Numbered from the stretch's first letter, positions 47,695 through 58,115 are shown. The stretch is DNA of 64,000 nucleotides from Maea johnstoni (GCA_963942565.1 OZ012685.1:38789340-38853339), one strand, 5' to 3'. Numbers and translations are program-made. Notes: a model not told the origin generated them from the letters alone.

Positions 47695-48007
47695 CAGGGA
47701 CTTAGCCAGGACTCGTCCTACATGTCTTTTGGACAGGTAGTTTACTAAAAAACCTCCTGTTAGGATAAGCAAAATTTTCTATGAAGATTTTTCAGTTTTG
47801 ACTTTTGGGGGGTAAAAAACAAATATATTCCTAACAAACCTCCTTCTGGGACATAGCTAAAGTATATATTGCCCTTTTTGACACACTAGGCTATTAAATG
47901 TAGCTGGTGTGAGGATTTGAAGTAGATTAGTATCTAAATCTGGACGGGCAGAAATTTTGAAATTGCTGTTTTGGACAGGCATTTTTGAAATTCTGGCTAA
48001 GACCCTG
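47695..48007 (+). mobile_element. hAT-type MITE, family B (full copy)
   Basis: 313 bp, ends CAGGGACTTAGCCAGGAC and TTCTGGCTAAGACCCTG, flanked by perfect 8-bp duplications AGTGGCAA at 47687-47694 and 48008-48015. The body has ACATGTCTTTTGGACAGGTA and TTGGACAGGCATTTTTGAAA. It is the reference copy for family B in this window. Confidence 0.93.
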
Positions 48008-48023
48008 AGTGGCAAATTTCAAT

Positions 48024-48428
48024 TCTTTGCTCTAAATTGACATTTTTTAGAAATATATCACTTAAATATTTGGGTGTCCTGTGGGGTCAGTTTTGAGGGT
48101 TTGTGTGTCCAAATGATGCCTGCACAGACACCCTGCGGGCTAAGACTATGCACACAAACCCTCAAAAAATCACCCCTAAGGACAGCCAAATCTTTTTGTG
48201 AGTAATTTTTCAAATGACAATGTCGAGCATATAATTGAATCTTTTCTCATCAACATGATTCCCATGACATTATATAACAATACTCTCTATAAGTAAGTAT
48301 ATGCTAGCATTCATGGTTGAAGTATATTGTATATTGTGGCCTCCCTTGAAAAGGAGAATGTTCACCCAAATATTATACAATTGTGAACTTTGGCACCCTG
48401 TTTCTAAATCCTAGCAGAGACAGTGCAG
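48024..48428. mobile_element. Inverted pair of truncated family A MITEs
   Basis: 48024-48154 is the right-hand part of a plus-oriented family A copy, with ATATTTGGGTGTCCTGTGGG and CACCCTGCGGGCTAAGAC. 48155-48428 is a minus-oriented copy lacking its outer end, beginning CACACAAACCCTCAAAAAAT and ending TTTCTAAATCCTAGCAGAGAC. They meet end to end, giving a potential stem of about 100 bp (GGGTTTGTGTG against CACACAAACCC). Confidence 0.7.
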
Positions 48429-48694
48429 TCAATATAAAACCAGAATAATTGGTCGAAACCCTTGTTAATTTTTAAACTTGATTAATCATGCAGAATTTAT
48501 ATCAATATTAATTAGGGATGTTTACTCATAGTATAGATGCACAAACCAGGAAAGGTTGTTAGAATGACACCAAGCAAGCAATTTGAAATGATACTAAGAA
48601 AATTTGTTTACATATTTTCATGGGCTTTGATTTCAATTTCAAACAATATTTGGTGCCTTTTGCACTATGATGTTGTGGGGTAAGGTATCTAAAA

Positions 48695-48724
48695 AATAGC
48701 AGACACCCTGCTGGCTATAAGACC
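48695..48724 (+). mobile_element. Solo right end of a family A MITE
   Basis: GCAGACACCCTGCTGGCTATAAGACC, seen here in two words GCAGACACCCTGCTGG and CTATAAGACC, without the rest of the element. It lies 30 bp before a full copy. Confidence 0.55.
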
Positions 48725-48753
48725 AAAATGACTATATGGGCCACATTCTAACT

Positions 48754-49049
48754 CAGGTTCTTCGCCAGCATTTGGAAACTGGGTGCCCAAAATTGACAAT
48801 TGTGAAATATTTGGGTTTCCTATTTTTCAAGGGAGCCCACAATTAAATCTAATTACAACGGTAAACATGTATTTAATAATCAAAATAAGGCATAATATTT
48901 TTCAAAGAATGTCATGGATATAATAATGAGGTGAAAAAACTTATATACTTGAAATTGACATTTTAAGAAATGACTTGCAGAAATATTTGGGTATCCCAAG
49001 GGGTTCGGTGTCCAAAAGACACCCAGACACCCTGCTGGTTAAGAATATG
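48754..49049 (+). mobile_element. hAT-type MITE, family A (copy 4)
   Basis: 296 bp, ends CAGGTTCTTCGCCAGC and CCCTGCTGGTTAAGAATATG, flanked by perfect 8-bp duplications TTCTAACT at 48746-48753 and 49050-49057. The body has AAAATTGACAATTGTGAAAT and AATAAGGCATAATATTTTTC. The ends have several changes although the target duplication is intact. Confidence 0.92.
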
Positions 49050-49057
49050 TTCTAACT

Positions 49058-50165
49058 TCAGATTTTTCAATGTGTGGTTAGTATAATGTGGTAGTCACAT
49101 GGCAGCTCTGGACAAGGAAATGTGACAGAAGCGTGCTGATGTTATTCAATGACATTATAAGATCAAAAATGAATAGTGCAAATAATCCTCTATTTTTTCT
49201 TGATTAATCTTTGAAATTTTTCATCTTTGAAATTTTCCATCAATTAATTGGTTATGATCAAACATTTCTAGTATGGACATCCACACTGTGTTAGAGAAAG
49301 ACTATGGACTTTGGGATGACAACTGAGCAAGATCTTGTCTTTATGGGGTTTCTGTGGCTTTATCCAGGAGGAAAACTTAATGAAAAGTATTATCTGTGTT
49401 TTTTTAGATATTATTATTTCGCAGGGATTATCCATGTCATAATCTATCAACCCATAGTCTAACCCACCAGCTAAGCATCACAACACATACAACAGACCAA
49501 CTTGCTTTCAGCCATGCAGGTGGCACAAACGTTTTCCTGTTTCTCAGGTTAATTCTTGTGAGTTAGGTGCAAGGCAGGTTTCTCCTCAGTTTTGAAATGA
49601 TCGAAGAAGGACTTGAGATTTGACAATTAACTCACATCTCTATCCCTATGTTTTGAGGCAAGAATTTTTACCCGCTTGTGTGGAAGCCAGGCTATGTGAT
49701 GATTTTTACACACCCTCAAGATGAAAGAGTTTACAACAAACAACAGGAATGGATTTCATTTGTTAAAACACGCTCCAGCCATGGTAAAATCATGAAGTGA
49801 GTGCTTTGTTTAAAATGCGTATTTAGTCTAAAATTTTGGATTTTTCAGGATTTCAAAGGGCAGGAGAAAACTTCGCTGAGTAAGAATCTATTCTTGTCAC
49901 AATATGGCTCTATAATCAGTGACTAGCCCCCCCCCCCTCATGCACAGAGGAAATGAAGCCCCTGTCTGGCAAACTGCCAAGAGCTTTTCACAGTTAACTA
50001 ATGATCAGCATCGTGTTAATGACTCCAATCAACAATGAATGAAATATCGACTGTTTTGATAGGAGGTATACATCCTTAAATATACTAGTATATGCAATAG
50101 ACAAAGTTCTTGCCAATCAGGGCCTCATTCTTTGAGAGCAGATGTAAACATATGGCACTGAATGA
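49058..50165. other. Unassigned sequence
   Basis: Nothing recognised beyond a C run of ten at about 49927-49936. The stretch 49970-50040 (CAGTTAACTAATGATCAGC, GTTAATGACTCC) has enhancer-like words but is short. Confidence 0.3.
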
Positions 50166-50268
50166 TTTATACTATCTTTGAAATATTTCAAAAGTTGTGT
50201 CTGCAACATTTAATGAAAACTAGCAGACTGCTTGTTGTCGCTCTGAGCATTATTCAATGGGTTAATAT
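50166..50268 (+). mobile_element. Family D MITE fragment
   Basis: TTTGAAATATTTCAAAAGTTG, then AGCAGACTGCTTGTTGTCGC and GAGCATTATTCAATGGGTTAA give the right-hand third of a family D copy including its TTAA end. The left part is missing. Confidence 0.6.
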
Positions 50269-50628
50269 GATAGCAAAAAATGAGACATTAAATGTATTGA
50301 TTATATCCATTTATATATTTTTATCACGCCCCTACAGCTACCTAAAGAATTGTAACTGCTAAGAAACAATTCTATAATTCTATAATATACAAGATAAAAT
50401 GACACCTTTCACATCCCTAGGGGATGCATTGGGCAGATTTCCAGATTTGGCTCCCTACTGTGCTTAGTGGTGAAAGGTTATAAATCCAATGCACAGATGT
50501 CAAGTAAATGATCATCAATGGCATTTACCGCCACCATTTAGTAGTTATCAACTCATATCTCTGATGACAGTGCCGCCATCTATACATCCATAGAGACATT
50601 TAATCCTTTTGATGTCTAGATAAGAGTT
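50269..50628. other. Unassigned sequence
   Basis: No repeat or gene recognised. Confidence 0.3.
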
Positions 50629-50636
50629 GTCAACAG

Positions 50637-51025
50637 TAGGGCTGTCATTGATAAGAAATATTTATTGATACGATAATCGACAAAATTATTACCAATACGC
50701 TACTTCGATTCGACTCAGTGAATCAAATTCAAAATGAATGAAAACCAGCAATGTGCTTATGAGGAATGGTTGTAGTTCGCGTGTGGGGTGATTTTTTGAC
50801 CTATTGATCACAGCCCTAGCTAACACATACACATTCATCTGTGTGAATTCCAGGATAAATGGAATGGACGCACACAGTTGTAGTGGGGAGTTTATGTGTT
50901 GTTCAAGCTGTGAAAAATAGATTTTTTACCTAATTTGCATATATGAATCGATATGTTGTGCCTCTTCGATATCGATAAGGTTTTTTTGTCGATTCATCGA
51001 TAAGGGCGTTATCAATGACAGCCTA
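50637..51025. mobile_element. hAT MITE, 389 bp, with perfect 8-bp duplication
   Basis: Ends TAGGGCTGTCATTGATAA and (complement) TAGGCTGTCATTGATAA, flanked by GTCAACAG at 50629-50636 and 51026-51033. Subterminal words ATCGACAAAA occur inverted on both sides. The 8-bp duplication and the GGGCTGTCA-type ends are typical of hAT elements. No transposase frame. Unrelated in its interior to families A, B and C. Confidence 0.93.
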
Positions 51026-51033
51026 GTCAACAG

Positions 51034-51258
51034 TGTCATTGCATGTGTGCCTGATAACCATGCTATTCTTAGTGTCAAGATATCATAATTGGTTGTTTTA
51101 ATTTGAGCCAAAAAAGTTACTACACACCAGTGTCCACAATGAGTACTTGCCCAGAGCAATTTAATACTATCCAACTGTTTTTAAAAACAGATCAACAGTG
51201 ATTGAAATATGGTAGACAGTCAAAAAACCCTGGCAGCTTCCATAATCAATACATGTAT
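51034..51258. other. Unassigned sequence
   Basis: Nothing recognised. Confidence 0.3.
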
Positions 51259-51440
51259 GCAGGGACTTAGCCAGGATTTTGAAAATGCCTGTCCAAATGA
51301 GGTATTTCCCCAAAAAGTGCCTGTCCTGAGGACAGGCAGCGAGCGCAGCGCGCGAGCTCGTTACGGCCGGGGGTCTGGGGGCCGCTCTAGGCCCCCAGAA
51401 GCCAAAGGGTCTACATGCTCTGAGATGCATTCTCAGGGCT
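51259..51440 (+). mobile_element. hAT-type element end with GC-rich subterminal block
   Basis: Begins CAGGGACTTAGCCAGGATTT, the same end as families A to C, then AATGCCTGTCCAAATGAGG. It continues into a strongly GC-rich block with CAGCGAGCGCAGCGCGCGAG and GGGGGCCGCTCTAGGCCCCC (imperfect hairpin). The opposite end is not found, so this is one end of a larger or decayed relative. A similar GAGCGCAGCGAGC word occurs at about 56078-56091. Confidence 0.6.
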
Positions 51441-51928
51441 ATCCTAGAAGCTCAATTGGTGATTTAGGAGGGTTATTTGATTATTTGATAGTATACCAAA
51501 TGACAATTTTTTTTTTTTAATTGAAAATTTTATCTTTAAAATAGATCATTGAAGGATTCTACGGAGGATAAATACAAGCAACCCATTATATTTGCACTGA
51601 TATTTATTAAAAGTGTTTAAAGGGGATAAGATAATGCATGGCAGTGTTTATTTATGTATACAGATATATAATAAACAGCAGGGATAGAATATCATTTAAT
51701 ATTTTTAATTTTTTAGTTCATTTAATACAATGTAAAATCATTGCACAAAACCCATTAAATCCTTTACTAACTACTAAACCCTATGAAGTTGAAATGGGAG
51801 TTGAGGAGATACTTGTAATGATTTCACATCAAGTTTACTAACTGCATGCTGTAGTTCAGGTAATTAATGTAGATGTTAGTTTATCTTTCCAGGCCAGACT
51901 CTCTATTAGATGAATATCGGCTTGCAAT
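51441..51928. other. Unassigned AT-rich sequence
   Basis: Includes a T run near 51509-51519. Nothing recognised. Confidence 0.35.
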
Positions 51929-52155
51929 CAGAAGAAGATGGCTTAAAAGCTTGCTGGTTCTTCAACAATCAGAAGAAGATGGCTTCAAAGCTTGCTGGTT
52001 CTTCAACAATCAGAAGAAGATGGCTTCAAAGCTTGCTGGTTCTTCAACAATCAGAAGAAGATGGCTTCAAAGCTTGCTGGTTCTTCAACAATCAGAAGAA
52101 GATGACTTCAAAGCTTGCTGGTTCTTCAACAATCTAAAAAAGATTGCTTCAAGTC
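51929..52155 (+). repeat. 41-bp tandem repeat, about 5.5 units
   Basis: GAAGAAGATGGCTTCAAAGC starts units at 51931, 51972, 52013, 52054 and 52095 with exact 41-bp spacing; a partial unit follows at about 52136. Units differ at one or two bases, so amplification is recent. Because 41 is not a multiple of three, the reading phase shifts each unit and the peptide repeats every three units (41 residues). A frame of 99 codons (51873-52172) and another of 75 codons cross the array without stops. Confidence 0.95.
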
Positions 52156-52376
52156 CTAAAAATAAATATTGAACTATGCCTACTTAGAACTGGAATTCTT
52201 CACCAAAAACATATACATTCAATCAATGAATAAATTTGAAATATTAAAGAAACTTTCATGCTTGAAAAGGCTACATGAGAGAAGTCACAGAAATTTGTAA
52301 ATGAAGAGAGAAAATTCATGCATCACACATTAAAATCATTTTAAAATGTTATGAATAAAAAGTGAAAACAATACAG

Positions 52377-52865
52377 TGTCCAGGAAAAAGAGAATGCAAA
52401 TAAAAAGAGAAAAACAAAAATACATGAAAATAGAGCCGATTGCAGGAGAGAGAGAGAAAGAGAAGGTTCTAAGAAAATTAAAACATCATTAAAATCAATA
52501 ATTTCTTTTTGTAAACATGAGCTTGTACTTCTAAACATATAAGATTCATCGAAATTACCAAATACATTTTGGATGGCTGATGGGGCTTAATTGTGAATAT
52601 AGGGTCAATTGTGATTTTTGCATATGTTGTAACCTAAAGAGAGAAAGAGAATTTAAAAGAAAAAAGGACAAGATGCATAAAGAAATACAATAAAAGAAAT
52701 GTATATACTAAATCAGAGAGATAGAGAATTTGAAAGAAAGGAAAGAGCAGGGTGCATAATGAAATACAATAAAAAGAAATATACACAAAAAGGAGATAGA
52801 GGAAGAGAATTTTAAAATTGAGAGCACAAGCTAACAAAAAGCAAGAAATTTACAGGATACAGAAA
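52377..52865 (+). repeat. Purine-rich array with ~77-bp period
   Basis: Units with AGAGAGAAAGAGAATTT start at 52638, 52715 (AGAGAGATAGAGAATTT) and about 52792 (GGAGATAGAGGAAGAGAATT). The first two share ATGCATAA and GAAATACAATAAAA. Similar A/G-rich sequence without clear units extends upstream to 52377. The T-rich complement produces the Phe/Leu-rich minus-strand frames, which are not membrane proteins. Confidence 0.7.
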
Positions 52866-53998
52866 TATGTACAATACAGAAAAAATCTAAGCTTTTTAAG
52901 TCTGCCGCACCCCCACATGCCTGGTGTTACTTAACCATCAAATATATAACTTTATGCTTTAAAACCCTAACCCTAGTCCGTTTGATAAGGTATTCCCATG
53001 GTGGGATAACTGGGAACTAACCTGACAATTGACCACCCTTTTACTGGTTTTACACTAGATTAATTCTGTTGAGCAAAAAATAATAATATGAATACAGGAA
53101 AAAAATCTTGCCAGCCATAGAGGCTTATGAAGTACAATCATGAATACATACATATTATACAATTTAAATCAATAGTCATCATAAAATGCCATACAATACA
53201 GAATCAGTCTATCCTTGAAGGCTTATATAGTGGGTCAGATACATAAAAGTTTCTCACTCCTAACCAACCTATCCCAAATAAAATCTAAAATCTGGTCGGC
53301 CGAGTTTATGTAGAATAGGACTAGAATGGTTTAAAGACTAAACAGCATTTAACATTTGTAACCTTCTAATATACATCCTGGTGAAAAACGACTGCAGGTT
53401 TCAATAAAACCCATTTATTTACAAAAGTATACACAGTCAATTGAATCCCCTGGAGCAGGGGGGGGGGGGAGGGAAATGGCTGGGCAAGGTTGGGCTTATC
53501 CAGTTTAATACACCGAAATGCTGCCCCATGAATACCCCCCCCCCCCCCCCCCAAATTCTTATAAATATCCGTTTTACTTGTTTTTGATAAGCCCAGGTGG
53601 CTGTCAAACCGTGGGCAAACAAAGGATATTAGAACTTGTTGTGCAAATCAACACAATACAAGTTATTTTCAAATTCATTTTTTAATGCACACAAGGCTAG
53701 AAAATATGGTCCACAAAATGGGCCCCATGGGTGGGGATTGCCGTCTAAAAGGTGCCCTATAGCTAGACGTTGGATCTGTGCAAAATATGGCAGAAGGTCA
53801 GAACACTATCCCTGGCCCCTCTGGAGATTCAATTGACTGGGGCATTCACCTGGTTAATACTAAGTACACTCTCTCCAAAACCAGCATATGTTGACCAGTA
53901 TAATCTACATGTATCATTTATGTTACAATACTCTACTAGTATTGCTCATGTTTCCTGAAATGCTGATGTTTGAATGTTTATACTTGTATACCAAGTTA
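52866..53998. other. Unassigned sequence with G and C runs
   Basis: A G run is at about 53459-53470 and a C run at about 53537-53552. 78 bp apart and complementary, they could pair. No frame with a recognisable motif was found. Confidence 0.4.
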
Positions 53999-54600
53999 TC
54001 AAAGCCATCTTGAATCTTCCACATAAAATTGAAGGGATGACGTCAGTTGTCTAGCTGTGACTGCTGAGGCTTGACTAGCAACACTCAAACAACAATGATT
54101 TGCAGAGCTGGATGAGGTCCCTTTAGAACCAATCCCATGGATACGTTGTCTTAGCCAGCAGAGTGTAAACAGCTGCCGGGACTCCGCACTCCTAGCAGGA
54201 AGTGTAATCACCTCTCCCACGGAGAGAGGTGCATATTGTTTTGCGACTTCCGGCTACATCGTCAACTCCACGGCTGGCGACTTTGAACTAGCAGCAAGCA
54301 TAATCATGCTCTTTCCGGTCTGCCGAAGCCCATTGAATGGCTGGGAAAGGTAGATAACTCCATAGGGAGTATTGACATCTATCTTTCGCCGGCCACTATC
54401 TTCATCAACAGCACCACGTGGTGCCGCTGCGGACTTGCTACAAACTGGGTCACGGGGACTCGGGCATGAAGCAGTGTTGAATAGTGCCGTCTTCATGGCT
54501 GTGCATGTACCCGTCCCAGAGGGGTTCTCAGGAAATGTACCCGCCCCGCCCTGAGCCCTCATTCTCTTAAACTACCCGTCCAAAACACGCATATGACGGG
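53999..54600. other. GC-richer patch: candidate promoter or exon
   Basis: The most GC-rich non-repeat stretch of the window, with many CpG. Open frames exist on both strands (102 codons on the minus strand at 54254-54562; 73 on the minus strand at 53999-54220; 60 on the plus strand at 54372-54554), but none shows a known domain or convincing splice sites. It holds the perfect palindrome GCACCACGTGGTGC (54411-54424) with an E-box core. CCTCTCCCACGGAGAGAGG at about 54212-54230 is an imperfect hairpin. Could be a 5' exon or CpG-rich promoter of an unseen gene, or an unrecognised repeat. Confidence 0.25.
54411..54424. promoter_or_regulatory. E-box palindrome (candidate)
   Basis: GCACCACGTGGTGC is a perfect 14-bp palindrome centred on CACGTG, the core bound by bHLH-zipper factors such as USF and Myc/Max. 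It lies in a GC-rich context at 53999-54600. Function is inference. Confidence 0.25.
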
Positions 54601-55443
54601 TTCTGCCTCAGGGCCTGCATGTATGCTAATTAAGCAGGCTAGGATAGTAAGGATACTAGCATTATTATCCACCACTGTGGCACCAGTCGCACCACACCCT
54701 TGGAGCGAAATGGATGAACAAAACTAAAAAAAATCTGAAATGTTTATTGGAAGGCAAGGGAAAGTCTTTGACTCGGGATCTACCAACAAGATATTCAGAG
54801 GACATGTATGTTGATCACTGTTGTTTACATAATGTAATTCATCCATGATCAAAAATTCATGCATACAGATGAACTATACAAGTAGTGAGAATGGTATTAA
54901 AGCGATACTCCCATTGGAAAGCAATATTCAGAGCCGAGCCAGCATTATTAACGCTGGCTCGGCTCTGATACATATATTTACAACCACTGCACCAATTTGA
55001 AAGAACTCTTAACAGGAGAAATCATATCTTATGGTTCCTGGAGATTTCGTACCAAAGACACTTCATCCCCGAATAATGCAAATTTGACAACATGACATAG
55101 TGAACCCCTCTACATCCTTCAATAATGCTATGAAATATTTTGAAGCATTAAAAACATTAATAACTTTATCAAAACTTATGGTTGAGTTTTTTTCAATCAC
55201 TCTCGATTGATCTTTCACCTAACGAGGATCGTGGAAATTTCTCTTAAATCAACTACAAGTGCAAGCATTACTTACTACAACATAGATACAATGTATATAT
55301 CTTATCTGTTAATGTACCAGGAAAGTTTTGAAGGACCGACAATGAGGACCCACATGCTAGCCAAATGTGACATCCTATTGTCGAGCCCAATGTCTGTCTG
55401 TTTGTCTCTAGTCTCGTTTGACAAAGATTGTGTGTGAAATGAA
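54601..55443. other. Unassigned sequence with one strong hairpin
   Basis: Apart from the hairpin at 54929-54967 nothing is recognised. A 76-codon frame at 55207-55437 has no motif. Confidence 0.3.
54929..54967. other. Perfect 15-bp hairpin, GC-rich stem
   Basis: CAGAGCCGAGCCAGC (54929-54943), a 9-nt loop ATTATTAAC, then GCTGGCTCGGCTCTG (54953-54967). All 15 stem positions pair. In AT-rich flanks such a GC-rich perfect stem is unlikely by chance. It could be the remains of a small inverted-repeat element or a structured RNA; it is too short for a canonical pre-microRNA. Confidence 0.75.
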
Positions 55444-55450
55444 CATCGCC

Positions 55451-55672
55451 TTTTTGGACACCCAAACCCTTGAAAAGAACCACTCAGGCCACCCAATATT
55501 TTTGTGAAGAATTTCTAAAAATCTCAATCTCAAGCTTATAATTGAATTTTTTCATCTCCTTACAATTCCCATGACATTGTTTGATGATATCATGCCTTTA
55601 AATTTGGACGCCCAAAGATTTTACAACTGCCAATTTTAGGCACCCAGTTTCTAAATCCTGGCTAAGACACTG
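55451..55672 (-). mobile_element. hAT-type MITE, family A (one end missing)
   Basis: The body TTTTTGGACACCCAAACCC, AAAATCTCAATCTCAAGCTT and GATTTTACAACTGCCAATTT is close to the copy at 33830. The right end CCTGGCTAAGACACTG is followed by CATCGCCC (55673-55680). On the left CATCGCC (55444-55450) directly abuts TTTTTGGACAC, so about 28 terminal bp are absent although the target duplication survives. About 45 bp are also missing internally (near 55595). Confidence 0.85.
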
Positions 55673-55680
55673 CATCGCCC

Positions 55681-55852
55681 TTTGCTTTTATAAGCAGATT
55701 ATGCCCCCAGATCTTTTTTATGTTTTGAACCTTGCTTAATGAATGATTTCCTTTTAATTGTATCAAAATAGTGTTTTGACTAGGTACCGATGATATACAC
55801 CAATAAGCTAGGAACAGACAGATGCATAGGACGTAATGATTGAAATAGCGGA
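55681..55852. other. Unassigned sequence
   Basis: Nothing recognised. Confidence 0.3.
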
Positions 55853-56478
55853 AAAAATTGCCAAGGCGGTGGATTGTACGTTCATGGTAAAAACAAATTA
55901 CTCACCTTTCCATGGGGTTTAAAGCAGTTTCTAGATAGTTAGAACCTCCACAATTTGTTCCACTTGCCTTTTAATTCTCTTTTAAATCTCTTTGAAAAAA
56001 AAATTAAATCATCTGAAGCTTAGCACACGCTTCCTGGCCATACCAGCATCAAATTAGCAAGCACACTAGCGCGCTGCACGGAGCGCAGCGAGCATTAAGT
56101 CAATAGCATGTGTGTGACATCACCATGAAATCCATACAGGGACCCAGAAAGTCCTAACGTCATGATTATTAGTAGTGGGGAGAGCAGCCACGGTGCTGGA
56201 CTATATGTTCACAGTAAAAATTAATTACTCGCTTTCCCATGGGTCAATTCTTATGCAGTTTGGATCATTAAAACCGCCATAATCCATGCTACTTGCCAAT
56301 AAATTATCTTTTACAATTTGTTGCGAAATGAAGATTTTGCGACAGGTTGAAATCGTAATGATGTTTATGCCATTAACTGTCGTTCAATCTATGCTATCTT
56401 TTGGTCAGTATGAAAAAAAATGAAATCATCCGAAGCTTTCGCTCGCTTCCTGGCCATGCCAACATCATAGTATTGCAT
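55853..56478 (+). repeat. Repeat family Q, two direct copies
   Basis: Copy 1 (55853-56055) and copy 2 (about 56170-56478) share GTTCATGGTAAAAACAAATT/GTTCACAGTAAAAATTAATT, TTACTCACCTTTCCATGGG-like words, ATCATCTGAAGCTTAGC/ATCATCCGAAGCTTTCGC and GCTTCCTGGCCATACCAGCA/GCTTCCTGGCCATGCCAACA. Copy 2 has an extra ~100 bp with the hairpin TTGCGAAATGAAGATTTTGC, which is also present in the minus-strand copy at 31020. The word GAGCGCAGCGAGC lies between the copies. Confidence 0.75.
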
Positions 56479-57687
56479 GATGACGAAGTCTCTTGGGCAT
56501 GAAATCTCTGCTTCCCTATATTATTGCACAGGGGCTTGTATCGTTGAGTGCCACTAGCACGTAGTCACAGCCGTACTAGTAATATAGACATATATTTCAT
56601 AGTACCAGCCTCAGACTCGCGAGTGACCCCTCAACGATACAAGCCCTTGTGTATTATTGCAAGAGTCGAGTGGTCACTGTCCATGAATAAAAGTCAAATA
56701 ATTTACAAAAATAACTTTACTTTATTTCAGTTCAGAGTTGTTTAAGTGGCATGAACTGTTGTAATCTGTGAGACACAAATAATGAGGTAAAATTATGTAA
56801 CAATATAACACATCCAGAGGTTAAGCCTTGGCTTAGGCTTAGGCACAGTAGGGACATGCACAAACAAAAGGAAACATGTTAGATCTACACATACACTGAT
56901 ACAGTGTGCTATCATTTTTTAACTTTACTCCATAAAACTCCAACGTCTAGACTAAAGTAGGAGGATTGGCTTTGGTTTAAGCTCGTTACGACCATAATAA
57001 CCAGGAAGTTGTTGTTTTGATTTCCCAGCTGGAACCCGTTCTGTCAATCAATGATCCACTTCTCAGACCTGTTTTCGTTTTAATCTATGTCTTGACTGAA
57101 AATGACACAGTGCTTCCAATAACATCTGACCAATTAAGTGGAATACACTTTTAGATGGCACGTACCTTTGGACGCCTTCCTCCTCTCCTGCCGAATACCG
57201 ACTACCTGTTCTTACTGCTAGACATTCAGAGGCTCATGCTTTGGCAATTTACCAATCGACATCTAAACATCTTGTAACAGGAAGTAAAAAGTAGGCCACA
57301 GCAACGCGCATGTCAGGTCAAATGGGGTTATGCAAGATACTCTCTAATAAGTCTATATTATGTGATTATCAGAATTTCACAATGGAAAGATATAAATTGT
57401 TTTAATTATCCCTCAATATATATATAATATATATAATACCTTAAAATAGTTATGTTTTTTTGTAGTGACCTACTTCTGATTGAGAACTATTTGCTTTACA
57501 ATCAGAGTGAAACAATTCGAGATTACTTGAGGCGTTCTTATTTAGTTCTGATATTCACCACCAGGTTGCGCTTTGAACTGTTGCAGAAACTGCCTAGAAA
57601 GTGCACTTTATTTTCCGAAATATGTGTTAGACAAGCTAACGACGAGTTAGTCAGTGTGATAAAAAGTAAGGGTTGGCGATTACGCAC
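56479..57687. other. Unassigned sequence with a short inverted pair
   Basis: AGGGGCTTGTATCGTTGAGTG (about 56531-56551, read in pieces) is inverted at about 56629-56648 (CCTCAACGATACAAGCCCTT), giving a ~17-bp stem around ~80 bp, possibly a small inverted-repeat element. The rest is unrecognised. Confidence 0.45.
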
Positions 57688-58050
57688 ATTTATGGAATTC
57701 CATAAAACATTTATGCTTTTCCATAATAAATGACATTTATTAAATTCCATGAATGATATATAGAATTCCATGAATCTTTTATGGAATTGTATAATTGATT
57801 TATGTAATTTGATAAATAATTCATGGAATTCCGTAAATGATTTAATCAGATTTATAGAGTTCCATAAACATCATTTATTTATGGAATTCCATAAATGATT
57901 TATGGAATATCATAAATGATTTATGGAATTCCATAAATGCTCACATTCGTAGAATTCCATACATGCTCACATTTATGGAATTTATGGAAATCAGTTATTG
58001 AATTCGATAAATCATTTACGGAATTCCATAAATGCTTACTTAAGGGAATT
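57688..58050. repeat. Array of EcoRI-site palindromes, about 13 units
   Basis: Variants of the 20-bp perfect palindrome ATTTATGGAATTCCATAAAT recur at about 57696, 57738, 57762, 57783, 57824, 57868, 57880, 57903, 57926, 57950, 57977, 58000 and 58018, with spacing mostly 20 to 44 bp. Because each unit is its own complement, the array reads the same on both strands. It ends shortly before the pogo-like MITE at 58116. Confidence 0.92.
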
Positions 58051-58115
58051 CGGCTTGCCATACAGATAGGTCTGGATAAGCAAAGAGAAAGGGAAGCTGC
58101 CATTGGAGCTACGTG

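Noticed and set aside
52341-52837. Phe/Leu-rich membrane proteins on the minus strand
   Set aside because: They are the complement of a purine-rich tandem repeat; hydrophobicity is a composition artefact.
54254-54562. 102-codon minus-strand protein as a host gene
   Set aside because: No domain, splice context or homology visible; kept only as part of a GC-rich candidate patch.
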